DNA of 54,964 bases from Acidimicrobiales bacterium (GTDB lineage Bacteria > Actinomycetota > Acidimicrobiia > Acidimicrobiales > RAAP-2), in assembly GCA_017883065.1 (NCBI GenBank), contig JADGOG010000003.1, forward strand, positions 1 to 54,964. Reading direction: 5' to 3'. A program made the translations under genes and the position numbers. How positions within the stretch are numbered: the stretch's first letter is position 1; every line of letters begins with the position of its first letter. This document shows, piece after piece, positions 19,663-33,246 of the stretch. Below the pieces are notes generated by a model. It saw nothing but the letters and a program-made list of their open reading frames with translations, made no database searches and had not been told where the DNA came from.

Positions 19663-20222
19663 TGGCCATCTCCACCAACGATCTCCGAAATGGCATGACG
19701 CTCAACCTCCCCGAAGGGCTGTTCGCGGTGGTCGAGTTCCAGCACGTCAAGCCGGGCAAGGGCGGCGCCTTCGTGAGGACCAAGCTGAAGAACCAGCGGA
19801 CCGGCGCAGTCATCGAACGCACCTACCGTGCGGACGAGAAGCTCGAGCAGGCGATCATCGACAAGCGGGAGATGCAGTTCCTCTACCGCGACGGCTCCGA
19901 GTACGTGTTCATGGACACCACCTCCTATGAGCAGCTCCAGGTGGACACCGGCCTGCTCGGCGACTCCGCCAACTACCTGAAGGAGGGGGACGACGCCGTG
20001 CTGCAGTTCTTCGGCACAGAGATCGTGGGCGTCGACCTGCCCGCTTCCGTGGAGCTCACGGTGACCGACACCGAGCCCGGCCTCCAGGGCGACCGGGTAT
20101 CCGGTGCCCGCAAGCCGGCGACGCTGGAGACCGGCCTGGTGCTCCAAGTGCCTCTCTTCGTCAATCCCGGCGAGAAGATCAAAGTGGACACCCGCTCCGG
20201 GGAGTATCTGACCCGAGCCTGA
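19662..20222 (+). CDS. efp: elongation factor P
   Basis: MAISTNDLRNGMTL...EFQHVKPGKGGAFVRTKLKN... Confidence 0.97.
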   Translation: MAISTNDLRNGMTLNLPEGLFAVVEFQHVKPGKGGAFVRTKLKNQRTGAVIERTYRADEKLEQAIIDKREMQFLYRDGSEYVFMDTTSYEQLQVDTGLLGDSANYLKEGDDAVLQFFGTEIVGVDLPASVELTVTDTEPGLQGDRVSGARKPATLETGLVLQVPLFVNPGEKIKVDTRSGEYLTRA

Positions 20223-20283
20223 ACCGGCCGGATCCGGGTGACCGGACCGACCGGCGCCGCGGTGCAGACCACTTCGACCATCC

Positions 20284-20679
20284 ATGGATCCCGCACCTCG
20301 CCACCAAGCCCGTGAACGGGCCCTGACCCTCCTCTACGAGGCCGACGTGAAGGGGGAGCTTCCCGAGTCGGTCCTCGACAACCTGGCGGTGGCTCCGGAT
20401 CCGTACACCACCACGGTGGTGACGGCCGTCGGTTCCCGAAGTGCGGAGATCGACGGGATGATCGATGCCGCGGCCATCGGATGGGATCTCGAACGCATGG
20501 CCGTGGTCGACCGCAACGTGCTGCGCCTGGCGGTGGCCGAGCTTCTCGAGTGCCCCGATGTGCCCACCGCTGTGATCCTCAATGAGGCAGTGGAGCTGGC
20601 CGTGGCCTACTCGACGGATGATTCCGGCCGGTTCGTCAACGGCGTGCTGGCCACCCTGGCGAACCGGGTGCGGGGCTGA
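20284..20679 (+). CDS. nusB: transcription antitermination factor NusB
   Basis: RHQARERALTLLYEAD..., VILNEAVELAVAYSTDDSGRFVNGVLATLA. Confidence 0.95.
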   Translation: MDPAPRHQARERALTLLYEADVKGELPESVLDNLAVAPDPYTTTVVTAVGSRSAEIDGMIDAAAIGWDLERMAVVDRNVLRLAVAELLECPDVPTAVILNEAVELAVAYSTDDSGRFVNGVLATLANRVRG

Positions 20680-20719
20680 ACCCACCGACGGCCACTTGGT
20701 CCTGAATCGGGGAACCGGG

Positions 20720-20776
20720 TAGAGTAACGGTCTGACCGTGAAGCGGGTCCCGTGAGGCCCGTACGGACAGGAGGAC
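20720..20776 (+). promoter_or_regulatory. pyr promoter and PyrR-binding RNA leader adjacent to pyrR Shine-Dalgarno
   Basis: -10 TAGAGT (20720-20725); lower stem CCGU (20736-20739)/ACGG (20763-20766), internal bulge GAAG, upper stem CGGGU (20744-20748)/GCCCG (20757-20761), loop containing CCCGUGAG; then AGGAGG. Confidence 0.65.
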
Positions 20777-20778
20777 CA

Positions 20779-21348
20779 GTGGCCGAACGAGAGCGCAGTC
20801 ATACCCGCCCGCGGGGTGCTGTCTTCGTTCCCCGGGCCCAGGTCATGTCGGCGGACGATGTGCGGCGGGCGATCACCCGGATGGCACACGAGATCGCCGA
20901 GCGCAACCGAGGTCTCCACCACGTCGTGCTGATCGGGTTGCAGACCGGCGGTGTGGCCATCGCCGACCGCCTGGCCGCCACGCTGGCCGAGGTCGAGGGG
21001 GCATCGCTGCCGGTGGGCACCTTGGATGTGGCCTTCTACCGGGACGACATCGGGCTGCGGCCGGTGCTTCCCGAGGCGGTCACCGACATCGGCTTCGACC
21101 TCACCGGCGCCACCGTGGTGCTGGTGGACGACGTGCTCTTCACCGGTCGGACCATCCGCGCCGCGCTCAACGCCATCGGTGAGTACGGGCGGGCCCAGGT
21201 GGTGGAGCTGGCGGTGATGGTCGACCGCGGCCACCGCGAGCTGCCCATCCGGCCCGACTACGTGGGCAAGAACCTCCCGACCAGCCGAGACGAGATGGTC
21301 GACGTGTCCGAGGACGGCGTGTCGCTCGGGGAGTTGGTCAGCCGATGA
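20779..21348 (+). CDS. pyrR: bifunctional pyr operon regulator / uracil phosphoribosyltransferase
   Basis: [51 protein letters not shown]. Confidence 0.95.
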   Translation: MAERERSHTRPRGAVFVPRAQVMSADDVRRAITRMAHEIAERNRGLHHVVLIGLQTGGVAIADRLAATLAEVEGASLPVGTLDVAFYRDDIGLRPVLPEAVTDIGFDLTGATVVLVDDVLFTGRTIRAALNAIGEYGRAQVVELAVMVDRGHRELPIRPDYVGKNLPTSRDEMVDVSEDGVSLGELVSR

Positions 21349-22316
21349 GCCCCTTCCCCGCCCATCTGCTGAGCATGGACGATCTGGACGCCGAGGACAT
21401 CGCCGAGGTGCTCCGGGTGGCCGACTCGTTCGTGGAAGTGGGCCGACGGGCCAACCCGAAGGTCCCCACCCTCCGGGGGCGCACCGTGGCCACCCTCTTC
21501 TTCGAGGACTCCACCCGCACCCGCATGTCGTTCGAGACCGCGGCCAAGCGCATGTCGGCCGACGTGCTGTCCTTCGCCGCTGGGTCGTCGTCAGTGAAGA
21601 AGGGCGAATCGCTGCGTGACACCATCGAGACCATCGAGGCGATCGGCATCGACTCGGTGATCATCCGGCACGGCTCGTCGGGGGTACCGGCCCAGGTGGC
21701 CAGGTGGGTGGACCACTGCTCGGTGATCAACGCCGGGGACGGTTGGCACCAGCACCCCACCCAAGCCCTCCTGGATCTCTACACGGTGCGCCAGGCGTTC
21801 GGTGGCGGCGACGTCGGCCTGGCGCGATTCGAAGGGCTTCAGGTGGTCATCGTCGGTGACATCCGCCACAGTCGGGTCGCCCGCTCGCAGATCACCGCCT
21901 ACGCGGCCCTAGGCGCCCAAGTGACCCTGGTGGCGCCGGCCACGCTGCTGCCTCCCTCGCTGGAGGGATGGCCGGTCGTCACTGTCACCCATGATCTCGA
22001 CAAGGTCCTGCCCAAGGCAGACGTGGTGTCCCTGCTCCGGGTGCAGGCTGAGCGTGGGAGCGGGGAGTTCGTCCCGACCTTGCGCGAGTACACCGCCGGC
22101 TACGGCCTCACCGTGCGGCGGGCCGCCGCCCTGCATCCCGATGCGGTGATCCTCCACCCGGGACCCATCGTCCGGGGCGTGGAGATCGCCTCCGAGGTCG
22201 CCGAGCTCCCGGCCGCCCTGATCACCGAGCAGGTGAGCAACGGTGTGGCCATCCGCATGGCCGTGCTCTTCCTCCTTCTCGGCCAGGTCCCCGTGGGAGG
22301 AGCCCACCGTGTCTGA
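21345..22316 (+). CDS. pyrB: aspartate carbamoyltransferase catalytic subunit
   Basis: [50 protein letters not shown]. Confidence 0.96.
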   Translation: MSPFPAHLLSMDDLDAEDIAEVLRVADSFVEVGRRANPKVPTLRGRTVATLFFEDSTRTRMSFETAAKRMSADVLSFAAGSSSVKKGESLRDTIETIEAIGIDSVIIRHGSSGVPAQVARWVDHCSVINAGDGWHQHPTQALLDLYTVRQAFGGGDVGLARFEGLQVVIVGDIRHSRVARSQITAYAALGAQVTLVAPATLLPPSLEGWPVVTVTHDLDKVLPKADVVSLLRVQAERGSGEFVPTLREYTAGYGLTVRRAAALHPDAVILHPGPIVRGVEIASEVAELPAALITEQVSNGVAIRMAVLFLLLGQVPVGGAHRV

Positions 22317-23628
22317 CTCCACCGACGGACTCCCGGCCACCGTGTTGATACGGGGCGGCACGGTGGTCGACCGGGACGGCGAACGGCGGGCCGATGTGCT
22401 GATCGAGTCGGGCCGGGTCGCTGCGGTCGACGGTGACCTGACCGCGCCCCGGGGAGCCACCGTGCTGGAGGCCGGCGGGTGCGTCGTGGCCCCGGGCCTG
22501 GTCGATCTCCACACCCACCTCCGCCAGCCCGGCCGTGAGGAGTCAGAGACCGTCGAGTCCGGGGCCCGCGCCGCTTCCCTGGGCGGGTTCACCGCAGTGG
22601 TGGCCATGCCCAACACCGAGCCGGCACTCGACTCGGCAGAGGCGGTGCGCCATGTCCTCCAGCTCGGGGCCGGTGTGTCCGCCGAGGTGGCGGTGGCGGC
22701 GGCCATCACCGTGGGACGGGCGGGTGAGCGACTGGCCCCGATGGCCGAGCTGGCCGGACTCGGTGTCCGCCTGTTCACCGACGACGGTGCCGGCGTGCAG
22801 TCGGCCGGGCTGATGCGACGGGCCTTCGAATACGCCACCGATCTCGGCGTGATCCTGGCCCAGCACTGCGAGGACAGCTCACTCGCCGCGGCGGGCGCCA
22901 TGCACGAGGGGGCATGGTCGAGCCGACTGGGCATCCCGGGGATGCCGTCCGCGGCCGAGGAGGTGATGGTGGCCCGCGACATCGCCCTGGCCCGGACGAC
23001 GGGCGGTCGGATCCACTTCCTCCACCTCTCCACCGCGGGATCGGTCGAGCTGGTCGGTCGGGCCAAGCGGGAAGGACTTGCGGTGACCGCCGAGGCCGCA
23101 CCCCACCACTTCTCCCTGACCGACGGGTGCGTAGCCGGCTACGACCCCCTCTTCAAGGTCAATCCTCCCCTGCGGCCCGCCGACGACGTGGCCGCGGTCA
23201 AGGCCGGACTGGCCGACGGGACCATCGACGCCATCGCCACCGACCACGCCCCACATGCACCCGAGCTCAAGGACCTCCCCTTCGACCAGGCGCCGCCGGG
23301 CATGCTCGGCCTGGAGACCGCGCTGGCCCTGGCCATCACCGAGCTCGACCTCCCTCTGGCCACCGTGCTCGGCCTGTTGAGCTGGCAGCCGGCCGCCATC
23401 GCCGGGCTGGATCCGGCCAGTGGCGGGGAGCACGGCGGACCGGTCGCCGCGGGCTCGGCGGCCAACCTCTGCGTGATCGATCCCACCGCCACCTGGACGG
23501 TCGACCTGTCCCGGCTGGCCAGCCGGAGCCGGAACTCTCCGTACGGCGGACGAACGCTCACCGGGCAGGTCCGCCACACCCTCTTCCGGGGTGAGCCGGT
23601 GGTCGTGGACGGGGAGGCCCGGCGATGA
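22309..23628 (+). CDS. pyrC: dihydroorotase
   Basis: VVAPGLVDLHTHLRQPGREESETVESGARAA, TAEAAPHHFSLTD, IATDHAPHAPELK. Confidence 0.96.
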   Translation: MSDSTDGLPATVLIRGGTVVDRDGERRADVLIESGRVAAVDGDLTAPRGATVLEAGGCVVAPGLVDLHTHLRQPGREESETVESGARAASLGGFTAVVAMPNTEPALDSAEAVRHVLQLGAGVSAEVAVAAAITVGRAGERLAPMAELAGLGVRLFTDDGAGVQSAGLMRRAFEYATDLGVILAQHCEDSSLAAAGAMHEGAWSSRLGIPGMPSAAEEVMVARDIALARTTGGRIHFLHLSTAGSVELVGRAKREGLAVTAEAAPHHFSLTDGCVAGYDPLFKVNPPLRPADDVAAVKAGLADGTIDAIATDHAPHAPELKDLPFDQAPPGMLGLETALALAITELDLPLATVLGLLSWQPAAIAGLDPASGGEHGGPVAAGSAANLCVIDPTATWTVDLSRLASRSRNSPYGGRTLTGQVRHTLFRGEPVVVDGEARR

Positions 23629-24757
23629 ACGGTCGCAACCGCACTCAGCACCGCGAGGATGCGCTTCTGGTGCTGGCCGACGGTACCCGGTTCGAGGGTG
23701 AGGCGGTCGGCGCCGTCCCTGAAGGAGGGGTGACCACCGGCGAGGCGGTCTTCAACACGGTCCTCTCCGGCTACCAGGAGGTCCTGACCGACCCCTCCTA
23801 TGCCGGTCAGGTGATCGCCTTCACCTACCCCCACATCGGAAACTACGGGGTCAATCCCACCGACGACGAGGCGGTGCGACCGCACTGCCGCGGGATGATC
23901 GTGCGTTCCCTGACCGACCGTCCCAGCAGTTGGCGGTCGACCGAGTCCCTCGAGTCGTTCCTGGTCCGCTTCTCGATCGCCGGCATCACCGGGATCGACA
24001 CCCGCCGTCTCACTCGCCACCTCCGGGACCACGGCGCCATGCCGTGCGCCTTCGGGACCGCCGGCGAGGCCGAGCTGGTGGCCGCCGCGGCCGCAGCCGT
24101 TCCCACCGACGGCCAGGACCTGGTCTCGACGGTCACCACCGCGGAGAGCTACCGGAGGGGGCACGGCCCCTACCGGGTGGTGGCCTACGACTTCGGGATC
24201 AAAGAGGCCATGCTGCGCCAGTTGGGGGAGCTGGCCACCATCACCGTGGTGCCCGCGTCGACCCCTGCCGACCAGGTCCTGGGTCTCGAGCCCGACGGGG
24301 TCTTCCTCTCCAACGGCCCCGGCGACCCGGCGGCCCTTCCCGCCATCATCGACGAGATCCGTGCCCTTGCCTCCGACGGCACCGTCCCGGTGTTCGGGAT
24401 CTGTCTCGGTCACCAGCTCCTGTCGAGCGCCCTCGGGGCCACTACCTACAAGCTCCCCTTCGGCCACCATGGCGGCAACCACCCGGTGCAGCGACTCTCG
24501 ACCGGGCGGGTGGAGATCACCTCCCAGAACCACAACTACGCGGTGGCCGAAGGGTCGCTGACCTCGGCCGAGGTCACCCACGTCAACCTCAACGACGGTG
24601 TCATCGAGGGGATCGCCAGCCGCCACTCGCCGGTCTTCAGCGTCCAATACCACCCCGAGGCCGGCCCCGGCCCCCACGACGCCCGCTACCTCTTCGAGGA
24701 GTTCCGGCTCCTGATGGACGCCACGGGGGCCCGCAGGCGAACAGGAGCGAACGGCTG

Positions 24758-24758
<1 letters not shown>
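23625..24758 (+). CDS. carA: carbamoyl-phosphate synthase small subunit
   Basis: [56 protein letters not shown]. Confidence 0.96.
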
Positions 24759-28072
<3,314 letters not shown>

Positions 28073-28076
28073 GCCG

Positions 28077-29069
28077 ATGAGCCCACCCCCGGGCAGGAGT
28101 GCCGCCGATCGGGTCCGCCACGCCTGGCGGGCGGTGAGTGCCGGCGACGTGGACCTGTCGGTCCCGGTCGGTTCGCTCGTCCTCCCGAACCCGGTCATGA
28201 CCGCCTCGGGAACCGCCGGCCACAGCGACGAGCTCCAGCCCTATCTCCCCCTCGGTTCGTTGGGCGCCGTGGTGGTCAAGTCGCTCTCGGCCGACCCGTG
28301 GCCGGGCAACCCCGCCCCCCGTGTCCACCAGACCGCGTCGGGGATGCTCAACAGCGTGGGTCTCCAGGGCCCCGGCGTCGAGACCTGGGTCGTCGACGAC
28401 CTGCCCCGACTGGCCGCCACCGGCGCCCGGATCGTGGTCAGTATCTGGGGCCAGCGGGTGGAGGACTTCGCCCGGGCCGCGGCCCGGTTGGCCGCGGTCG
28501 AAGGCCTGACCGCGGTCGAGGTCAACGTCAGCTGTCCGAACGTCGAGGACCGCAAGCGCATGTTCGCCCACTCTCCGACGGCCACCGCCGAGGTGATGGG
28601 GGCCGTGGGGGAGGCCTGCCCCGGCCTCCCTCTCTGGGCCAAGCTGAGCCCCACGGTGGCCGATCTGGCCGAGGTGGCCGGAGCTGCGCTCGGGGCGGGA
28701 GCAGAGGCGGTGACCTTGATCAACACCGTCCTCGGCATGGTGATCGACATTGACCAGCGGCGCCCGGTGCTGGGCTCCGGCCCGGGGGGTGGGGGACTCT
28801 CGGGACCGGCGATCCATCCTGCGGCGGTCCGGGCCGTGTTCGACGTGCGGGCAGCCCATCCCGATGCCACCATCATCGGAGTGGGTGGGGTGATGACCGG
28901 GACGGACGCCATCGAGCTGGTGATGGCCGGAGCCGATGCGGTGCAGGTTGGCACGGCCACCTTCCGGGACCCTCGTGCACCCGCCGTCGTGCTGGACCAG
29001 ATGGAGGCATGGTGCTCGCGCCACGGCGTCCGGCGGGTACGGGATCTGCGGGGCACCGCCCATGCCTGA
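28077..29069 (+). CDS. pyrD: dihydroorotate dehydrogenase, class 1B-like catalytic subunit
   Basis: NPVMTASGTAGHSDELQPY, MLNSVGLQGPGVE, VEVNVSCPNVED, GVGGVMTGTDAIELVMAGADAVQVGTA. Confidence 0.93.
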   Translation: MSPPPGRSAADRVRHAWRAVSAGDVDLSVPVGSLVLPNPVMTASGTAGHSDELQPYLPLGSLGAVVVKSLSADPWPGNPAPRVHQTASGMLNSVGLQGPGVETWVVDDLPRLAATGARIVVSIWGQRVEDFARAAARLAAVEGLTAVEVNVSCPNVEDRKRMFAHSPTATAEVMGAVGEACPGLPLWAKLSPTVADLAEVAGAALGAGAEAVTLINTVLGMVIDIDQRRPVLGSGPGGGGLSGPAIHPAAVRAVFDVRAAHPDATIIGVGGVMTGTDAIELVMAGADAVQVGTATFRDPRAPAVVLDQMEAWCSRHGVRRVRDLRGTAHA

Positions 29070-29922
29070 GTCTCCCGGATCACCGAGCTTCGGCGACCGG
29101 GTGGCCTCGGCCGTGGCCGGTACGGGCCCACTGTGCGCCGGCATCGACCCGTCCGCCGAACTGCTGGCGGCGTGGAATCTGACCGACGACGCCCGAGGCG
29201 TGCTCGAATTCGGGATGCGGTGCGTGGAGGCGTTCGCCGGCGTGGTGCCAGTGATCAAGCCCCAGGTGGCGTTCTTCGAGCGGCATGGATCAGCCGGACT
29301 GGCCGCACTCGAATCGGTGCTGGCAGAGGCGAGAGATGCGGGGTTGGTGGTCATCGCCGATGCCAAGCGGGGGGACATCGGGAGCACCGTGGCGGCCTAC
29401 GCCTCGGCATGGCTGGGTCCGGACAGCCCGCTGGCCGCCGATGCGGTCACCGCCCTGCCCTACCTGGGCCTGGGGTCGCTCCAGCCGTTGTTCGACCTGG
29501 CCGGCGCCCACGGCCGAGGGGTCGTCGTGGTGGTCCGGAGTTCGAATCCCGAGGGGCGTGCCCTCCAAGAGGCGGTGACCGACCGAGGGAAGGGACCCTC
29601 GGTGGAGGACATGCTCCTCGGACAGATCGCCGCCCTCAACCACGGTGGTGCCGTCCCGCCGGGCACGGTCGGTGTCGTGGTCGGCGCCACCCTCCAACCG
29701 TCGGGCTTCCCGCTCCCCGAGTTGGGAGGAGTGGTGCTCGCACCCGGGGTGGGCGCTCAGGGTGGGGGAGCGGCCGAGGTGGCCGCACTGTTCGCCGGGT
29801 GCCCACCCGGGTCGGTAGTGGCCAGTGCCTCCCGCTCGCTGCTGGCCTCCGGTCCCGACGTCACCGCACTGGCGGCCTCGGCCCGTCAGATGCGCGACGA
29901 GATGGGTGATGCCCTCCGCTGA
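29062..29922 (+). CDS. pyrF: orotidine 5'-phosphate decarboxylase
   Basis: LCAGIDPSAELLAAW, VIKPQVAFFE, VIADAKRGDIGSTVAAYA. Confidence 0.95.
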   Translation: MPESPGSPSFGDRVASAVAGTGPLCAGIDPSAELLAAWNLTDDARGVLEFGMRCVEAFAGVVPVIKPQVAFFERHGSAGLAALESVLAEARDAGLVVIADAKRGDIGSTVAAYASAWLGPDSPLAADAVTALPYLGLGSLQPLFDLAGAHGRGVVVVVRSSNPEGRALQEAVTDRGKGPSVEDMLLGQIAALNHGGAVPPGTVGVVVGATLQPSGFPLPELGGVVLAPGVGAQGGGAAEVAALFAGCPPGSVVASASRSLLASGPDVTALAASARQMRDEMGDALR

Positions 29923-29956
29923 GCAGCCGGTCGGAGGATCGAAGGGTCGGACCCGG

Positions 29957-30565
29957 TCAGCGGTCGGCGGTGGGCAGGTCCGTGGCGAACTCGATGAACG
30001 GCGACGGGGGAAGGTACTCCGCCGGGATCTCGCCGCCGTGCCGGTAGGAGTCGACGTCGAAGATATTGGACACTCCGGGTTGGTCGACCGTGCCGCTGAG
30101 ACCCGCCTCATGGGCGTCGAGGAACGCCTGCCTTCCGTCGATGGCGCCGGACAGGAGCGAGTCGAAGGTGGAGTGGGCCACCCGGGCGACGAGCGAGTAG
30201 ACGCAACCGTCGTCGGTGGCGCCGACACGCCGTCCGATCATGCAGTGGAGGGAGCCGTCGTCGATGACGTAGACCGCGGCATCGCCCTCTCCCACACAGG
30301 CCCGGATCCGCCCGGGGTGACCGACGTGGAACCACTGTTCGTGACGTCGTTCCTTCATCGCCCAGAGTGGGCTCGGTGGAATGACGCCCTCGGGCTCGTC
30401 CTCGCTGAGCGGAGTGGCGTTCTCGGGGGCGGTGACCGGAAAGACGCTGGCCGCCGTGTCCGGGGTGAAGTGGAGTTGGCCGTCGGCACGCGACTGAAAC
30501 AGCTCGTCGCCCCCGGCGGCTCCGCTCTCTCGTCCGTCCTCGCCGGTTGGCTCTTCGATGCCCAC
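29957..30565 (-). CDS. hypothetical protein (202 aa)
   Basis: GTG start with GAGGAG SD upstream; coherent ORF, EQWFHVGHPGRIRACVGEGDAAVYVIDDGSLHCMIGRRVGATDDGCVYSLVARV; no family recognised. Confidence 0.6.
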   Translation of the reverse strand: MGIEEPTGEDGRESGAAGGDELFQSRADGQLHFTPDTAASVFPVTAPENATPLSEDEPEGVIPPSPLWAMKERRHEQWFHVGHPGRIRACVGEGDAAVYVIDDGSLHCMIGRRVGATDDGCVYSLVARVAHSTFDSLLSGAIDGRQAFLDAHEAGLSGTVDQPGVSNIFDVDSYRHGGEIPAEYLPPSPFIEFATDLPTADR

Positions 30566-30608
30566 TGGGGCTCCTCTCGTCGCAGGATCACCTCGTCGGC
30601 GGCGTTCC

Positions 30609-30626
30609 TGCCGGCCCGTGCCGGCA
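30609..30626 (-). repeat. inverted repeat downstream of pxpBC fusion
   Basis: TGCCGGC-CCGT-GCCGGCA, perfect 7-bp stem. Confidence 0.6.
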
Positions 30627-30684
30627 TGCCACTCTCCCAGATCTGACCGGTTGGGGTGGACCGGTCGGGGTGGACCCGTAGTGG

Positions 30685-30718
30685 CACGTGCCGGCCGCGG
30701 TCACGTGCCGGCCGCGGT
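30685..30718. repeat. 17-bp tandem direct repeat containing CACGTG
   Basis: cacgtgccggccgcggt x2, second copy spanning the pxpBC stop codon. Confidence 0.85.
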
Positions 30719-32440
30719 GGGGAACCATCCACGGACCCGGCCGTTCAACAGGCGCACCCGCTCCTGCCAGGCCCGCTGCGCAGCAGCCAGGTCGACTTCT
30801 ATGAAGGTGAGCTGGTCACCGGGTGCGAGCTGCCCGACCGCGGCCAGGTCGGCGGCGATGACGCAGCCGATGACCGGGTAGCCGCCGACCGTGGCGTGAT
30901 CGGGCAGCAGGATGATCGGCCGCCCGTCGGGAGGGAGCTGGATGGCGCCGGTGATCATCCCGGTCGATGCGAATCCGGTCGGTGCCGTGACCGGCAGGTC
31001 CGAGACGGTGGCCTCGTCGTGCAGAGGCCCGCCGGGCCCGACCAGACGGACCCCGATGCGATTGGAGGCATCGTCGACCGTCCACCGATCCTCCAGGAGT
31101 TGCCGCCAGGTCCGGTCGTCAGCGTGGTGGGGTCCGGCCAGCACGCACACCTCCCGAGGTGAGCCGGGCGATGCACCCCGCCCGACGTCGATCAGTGACC
31201 CGTGGGGTCGGACCGGAGCACCCAGTCCGAGCTGGTCGCCCACCATGAGCGGTCCGGGTCCCAATCCGCTCAGGAGGTCCGAGGACCGGGAGCCCATTAC
31301 CGGCGGTGTCTCGAACCCGCCCGCCACGGCCAGACAGGCCCGCAGCCCGGCGCGGATCCGACCGATGGCCAGCACCTGGCCGGGCGCCACCGGCACCACC
31401 GTCGAGTCCGGGCAGGGCCGGCCGTCGAGCTCGACGTCCACGGCGCCGCCGGTGGATCCCACCACCGCCACATGGGCATCGGAGGCGAATCGGAGTGTGG
31501 GACCTACGGCGGTGAGCTCGATGACGGCGGCGCCGTCCGGGTTGCCGACCAGGCGGTTGGCCAGGAGCAGGGCGTCGGGATCGGCGGCGCCCGCCCCCGG
31601 CACACCCACCCCGGCCACACCACGGCGACCCTCGTCCTGCACCAGGCTCAGCAGTCCCGGATCGACCACCTCCACCCACCGCCCGCCACGGGCCTGGAGC
31701 GGCGGTCGACTGCCGACCTCGCTGCCCACGCCCTCCGATGCAGGCAGTGGTCCCGCCTCCGTCGGGGTCCGGAGGTGACGGAACCGCACCTTGTCGCCGG
31801 CACGGACCAGGGCGTACGGGGGGCGGCCCGGGTCGAACAGCGGGACCGTGGTAGTGCCGACCACCATCCAGCCGCCCGGCGTGGCCCGGGGGTAGACCGA
31901 AGCGAATCCTCCGGCGACAGCCACCGATCCGGCCCGCACCGACGGACGTGGCGTGTCCCGGCGACGGATGGCGGCCAACTCGGGCGGGAGGCCGGTGAGG
32001 TAGGGGAAGCCCGGGGCGAAGCCGAGGAAGGCAACCTCGAGCTCGACCCCGGTCAGGAGCTCCACGACCCCGGACTCGCCGGTCCCGATGGCCGCCGCCA
32101 CCTCATGGAGGTCGGGTCCGTCGAAGACCACAGGGATCTCCACCACCCGGGGACCGCGCTTCCCGATCCGCTCCGCCCCGGCGGCAGTGACCGTTGGGCC
32201 GTCCCGAAGGCGGAGGACCACCTGCTCCACCCATGTGGTGAGCGACCCGCCCGGTCCTTCCGGCTGGTCGAGCAGGACCACGACGTTTCCGAATCCCACC
32301 ACGACCCCGGTGATCTCCCGGGCCAGACCGTCGGCGGTGATGGCCGACTCGACGGCTGAAGCCATCCGATGGGCCGAGTCGACCGAGCCCAGGTCGACCA
32401 GCAGCGCCCGGTCGCCGTAGCGACGGACGACCGGGCGCAT
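30701..32440 (-). CDS. pxpBC: 5-oxoprolinase subunits B and C fused (KipI-KipA type)
   Basis: N-half: FLGFAPGFPYLTGLP, RPSVRAGSVAVAGGFASVYPRATPGGW; C-half: GLLSLVQDEGRRGVAGVGVPGAGAADPDALLLANRLVGN, SNRIGVRL, GMITGAIQLPPDGRPIILLPDHATVGGYPVIG. Confidence 0.92.
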   Translation of the reverse strand: MRPVVRRYGDRALLVDLGSVDSAHRMASAVESAITADGLAREITGVVVGFGNVVVLLDQPEGPGGSLTTWVEQVVLRLRDGPTVTAAGAERIGKRGPRVVEIPVVFDGPDLHEVAAAIGTGESGVVELLTGVELEVAFLGFAPGFPYLTGLPPELAAIRRRDTPRPSVRAGSVAVAGGFASVYPRATPGGWMVVGTTTVPLFDPGRPPYALVRAGDKVRFRHLRTPTEAGPLPASEGVGSEVGSRPPLQARGGRWVEVVDPGLLSLVQDEGRRGVAGVGVPGAGAADPDALLLANRLVGNPDGAAVIELTAVGPTLRFASDAHVAVVGSTGGAVDVELDGRPCPDSTVVPVAPGQVLAIGRIRAGLRACLAVAGGFETPPVMGSRSSDLLSGLGPGPLMVGDQLGLGAPVRPHGSLIDVGRGASPGSPREVCVLAGPHHADDRTWRQLLEDRWTVDDASNRIGVRLVGPGGPLHDEATVSDLPVTAPTGFASTGMITGAIQLPPDGRPIILLPDHATVGGYPVIGCVIAADLAAVGQLAPGDQLTFIEVDLAAAQRAWQERVRLLNGRVRGWFPTAAGT

Positions 32441-33246
32441 CACGGGTCGCCGGTGGGTGCGCGTCGACCGTGGCCCGACCGGTCGGAGGCGTCCGATGCG
32501 AGGAAGGGACCCACGGTGATCCCGTCGGCTTCGAGGGACGCGCGCACCGAGCGAGCCGTCACCTCGGCGTCGGGGGCGTCGCCGTGGATGCACAAGGTGG
32601 CCACCTCGATCGGCACCCAGGCCCCGTCCACCGCGTCGACGCCGCCGCGGCGCACCATCGAAATCGCCCGCCGACCGGCGACGTCCGGATCGTCGACCAT
32701 GCCGCCGGGGAGATGACGGGGGGCCAGGCGGCCGTCACCGAGGTAGCCGCGGTCGGGGAAGCCCTCAGCCACCACCTCCAGGCCGGCGGCCCGGGCCTGA
32801 TGGAAGACGACCGTGTCCGGCTGGGCCACGAGCACGCCGAGGTCGAGCCGGACCAACGACTCGACCACCGCGTTCGCGATGGCAGGATCGACTCCCATCT
32901 GGTGGTACAGCGCGCCGTGCGGCTTGACGAAGGTGACCGCACCTCCGACGGCGGTGGCCTCGACGGCGAGTGCTCGGCACTGCTCCACAAGGTCGTCGAT
33001 CAACTGCGGAACCTCGACCGACACCACCCGTCGGCCGAAGCCCTGCCGGTCACGGAACGAGACATGGGCACCGATGACCACACCGCGCTCCACACATGCC
33101 GCCGCCGCACCCCGCATCACCGCCGGTCCGCCGGCGTGGAATCCGCACGCCAGGCTGGCACTGGTCACCGCGTCGAGTACCGCCAGGTCCCGTTGTGTGA
33201 GCGTGTCTCCCTCGGCCAGATCAGCGTTGAGGTCGACCGACGTCAT
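32440..33246 (-). CDS. pxpA: 5-oxoprolinase subunit A (LamB/YcsF)
   Basis: MTSVDLNADLAEGDTLTQRD..., SLACGFHAGGPAVM, VKPHGALYHQM, TLCIHGDAPDA. The ORF track starts at 33264; ATG at 33246 matches the family N-terminus. Confidence 0.92.
   Translation of the reverse strand: MTSVDLNADLAEGDTLTQRDLAVLDAVTSASLACGFHAGGPAVMRGAAAACVERGVVIGAHVSFRDRQGFGRRVVSVEVPQLIDDLVEQCRALAVEATAVGGAVTFVKPHGALYHQMGVDPAIANAVVESLVRLDLGVLVAQPDTVVFHQARAAGLEVVAEGFPDRGYLGDGRLAPRHLPGGMVDDPDVAGRRAISMVRRGGVDAVDGAWVPIEVATLCIHGDAPDAEVTARSVRASLEADGITVGPFLASDASDRSGHGRRAPTGDP

Noticed and set aside
23930-24757. Long N-terminal extension of the carB-frame ORF (1380 aa)
   Set aside because: Overlaps carA in another frame; CarB starts cleanly at ATG 24758 ([17 protein letters not shown]).
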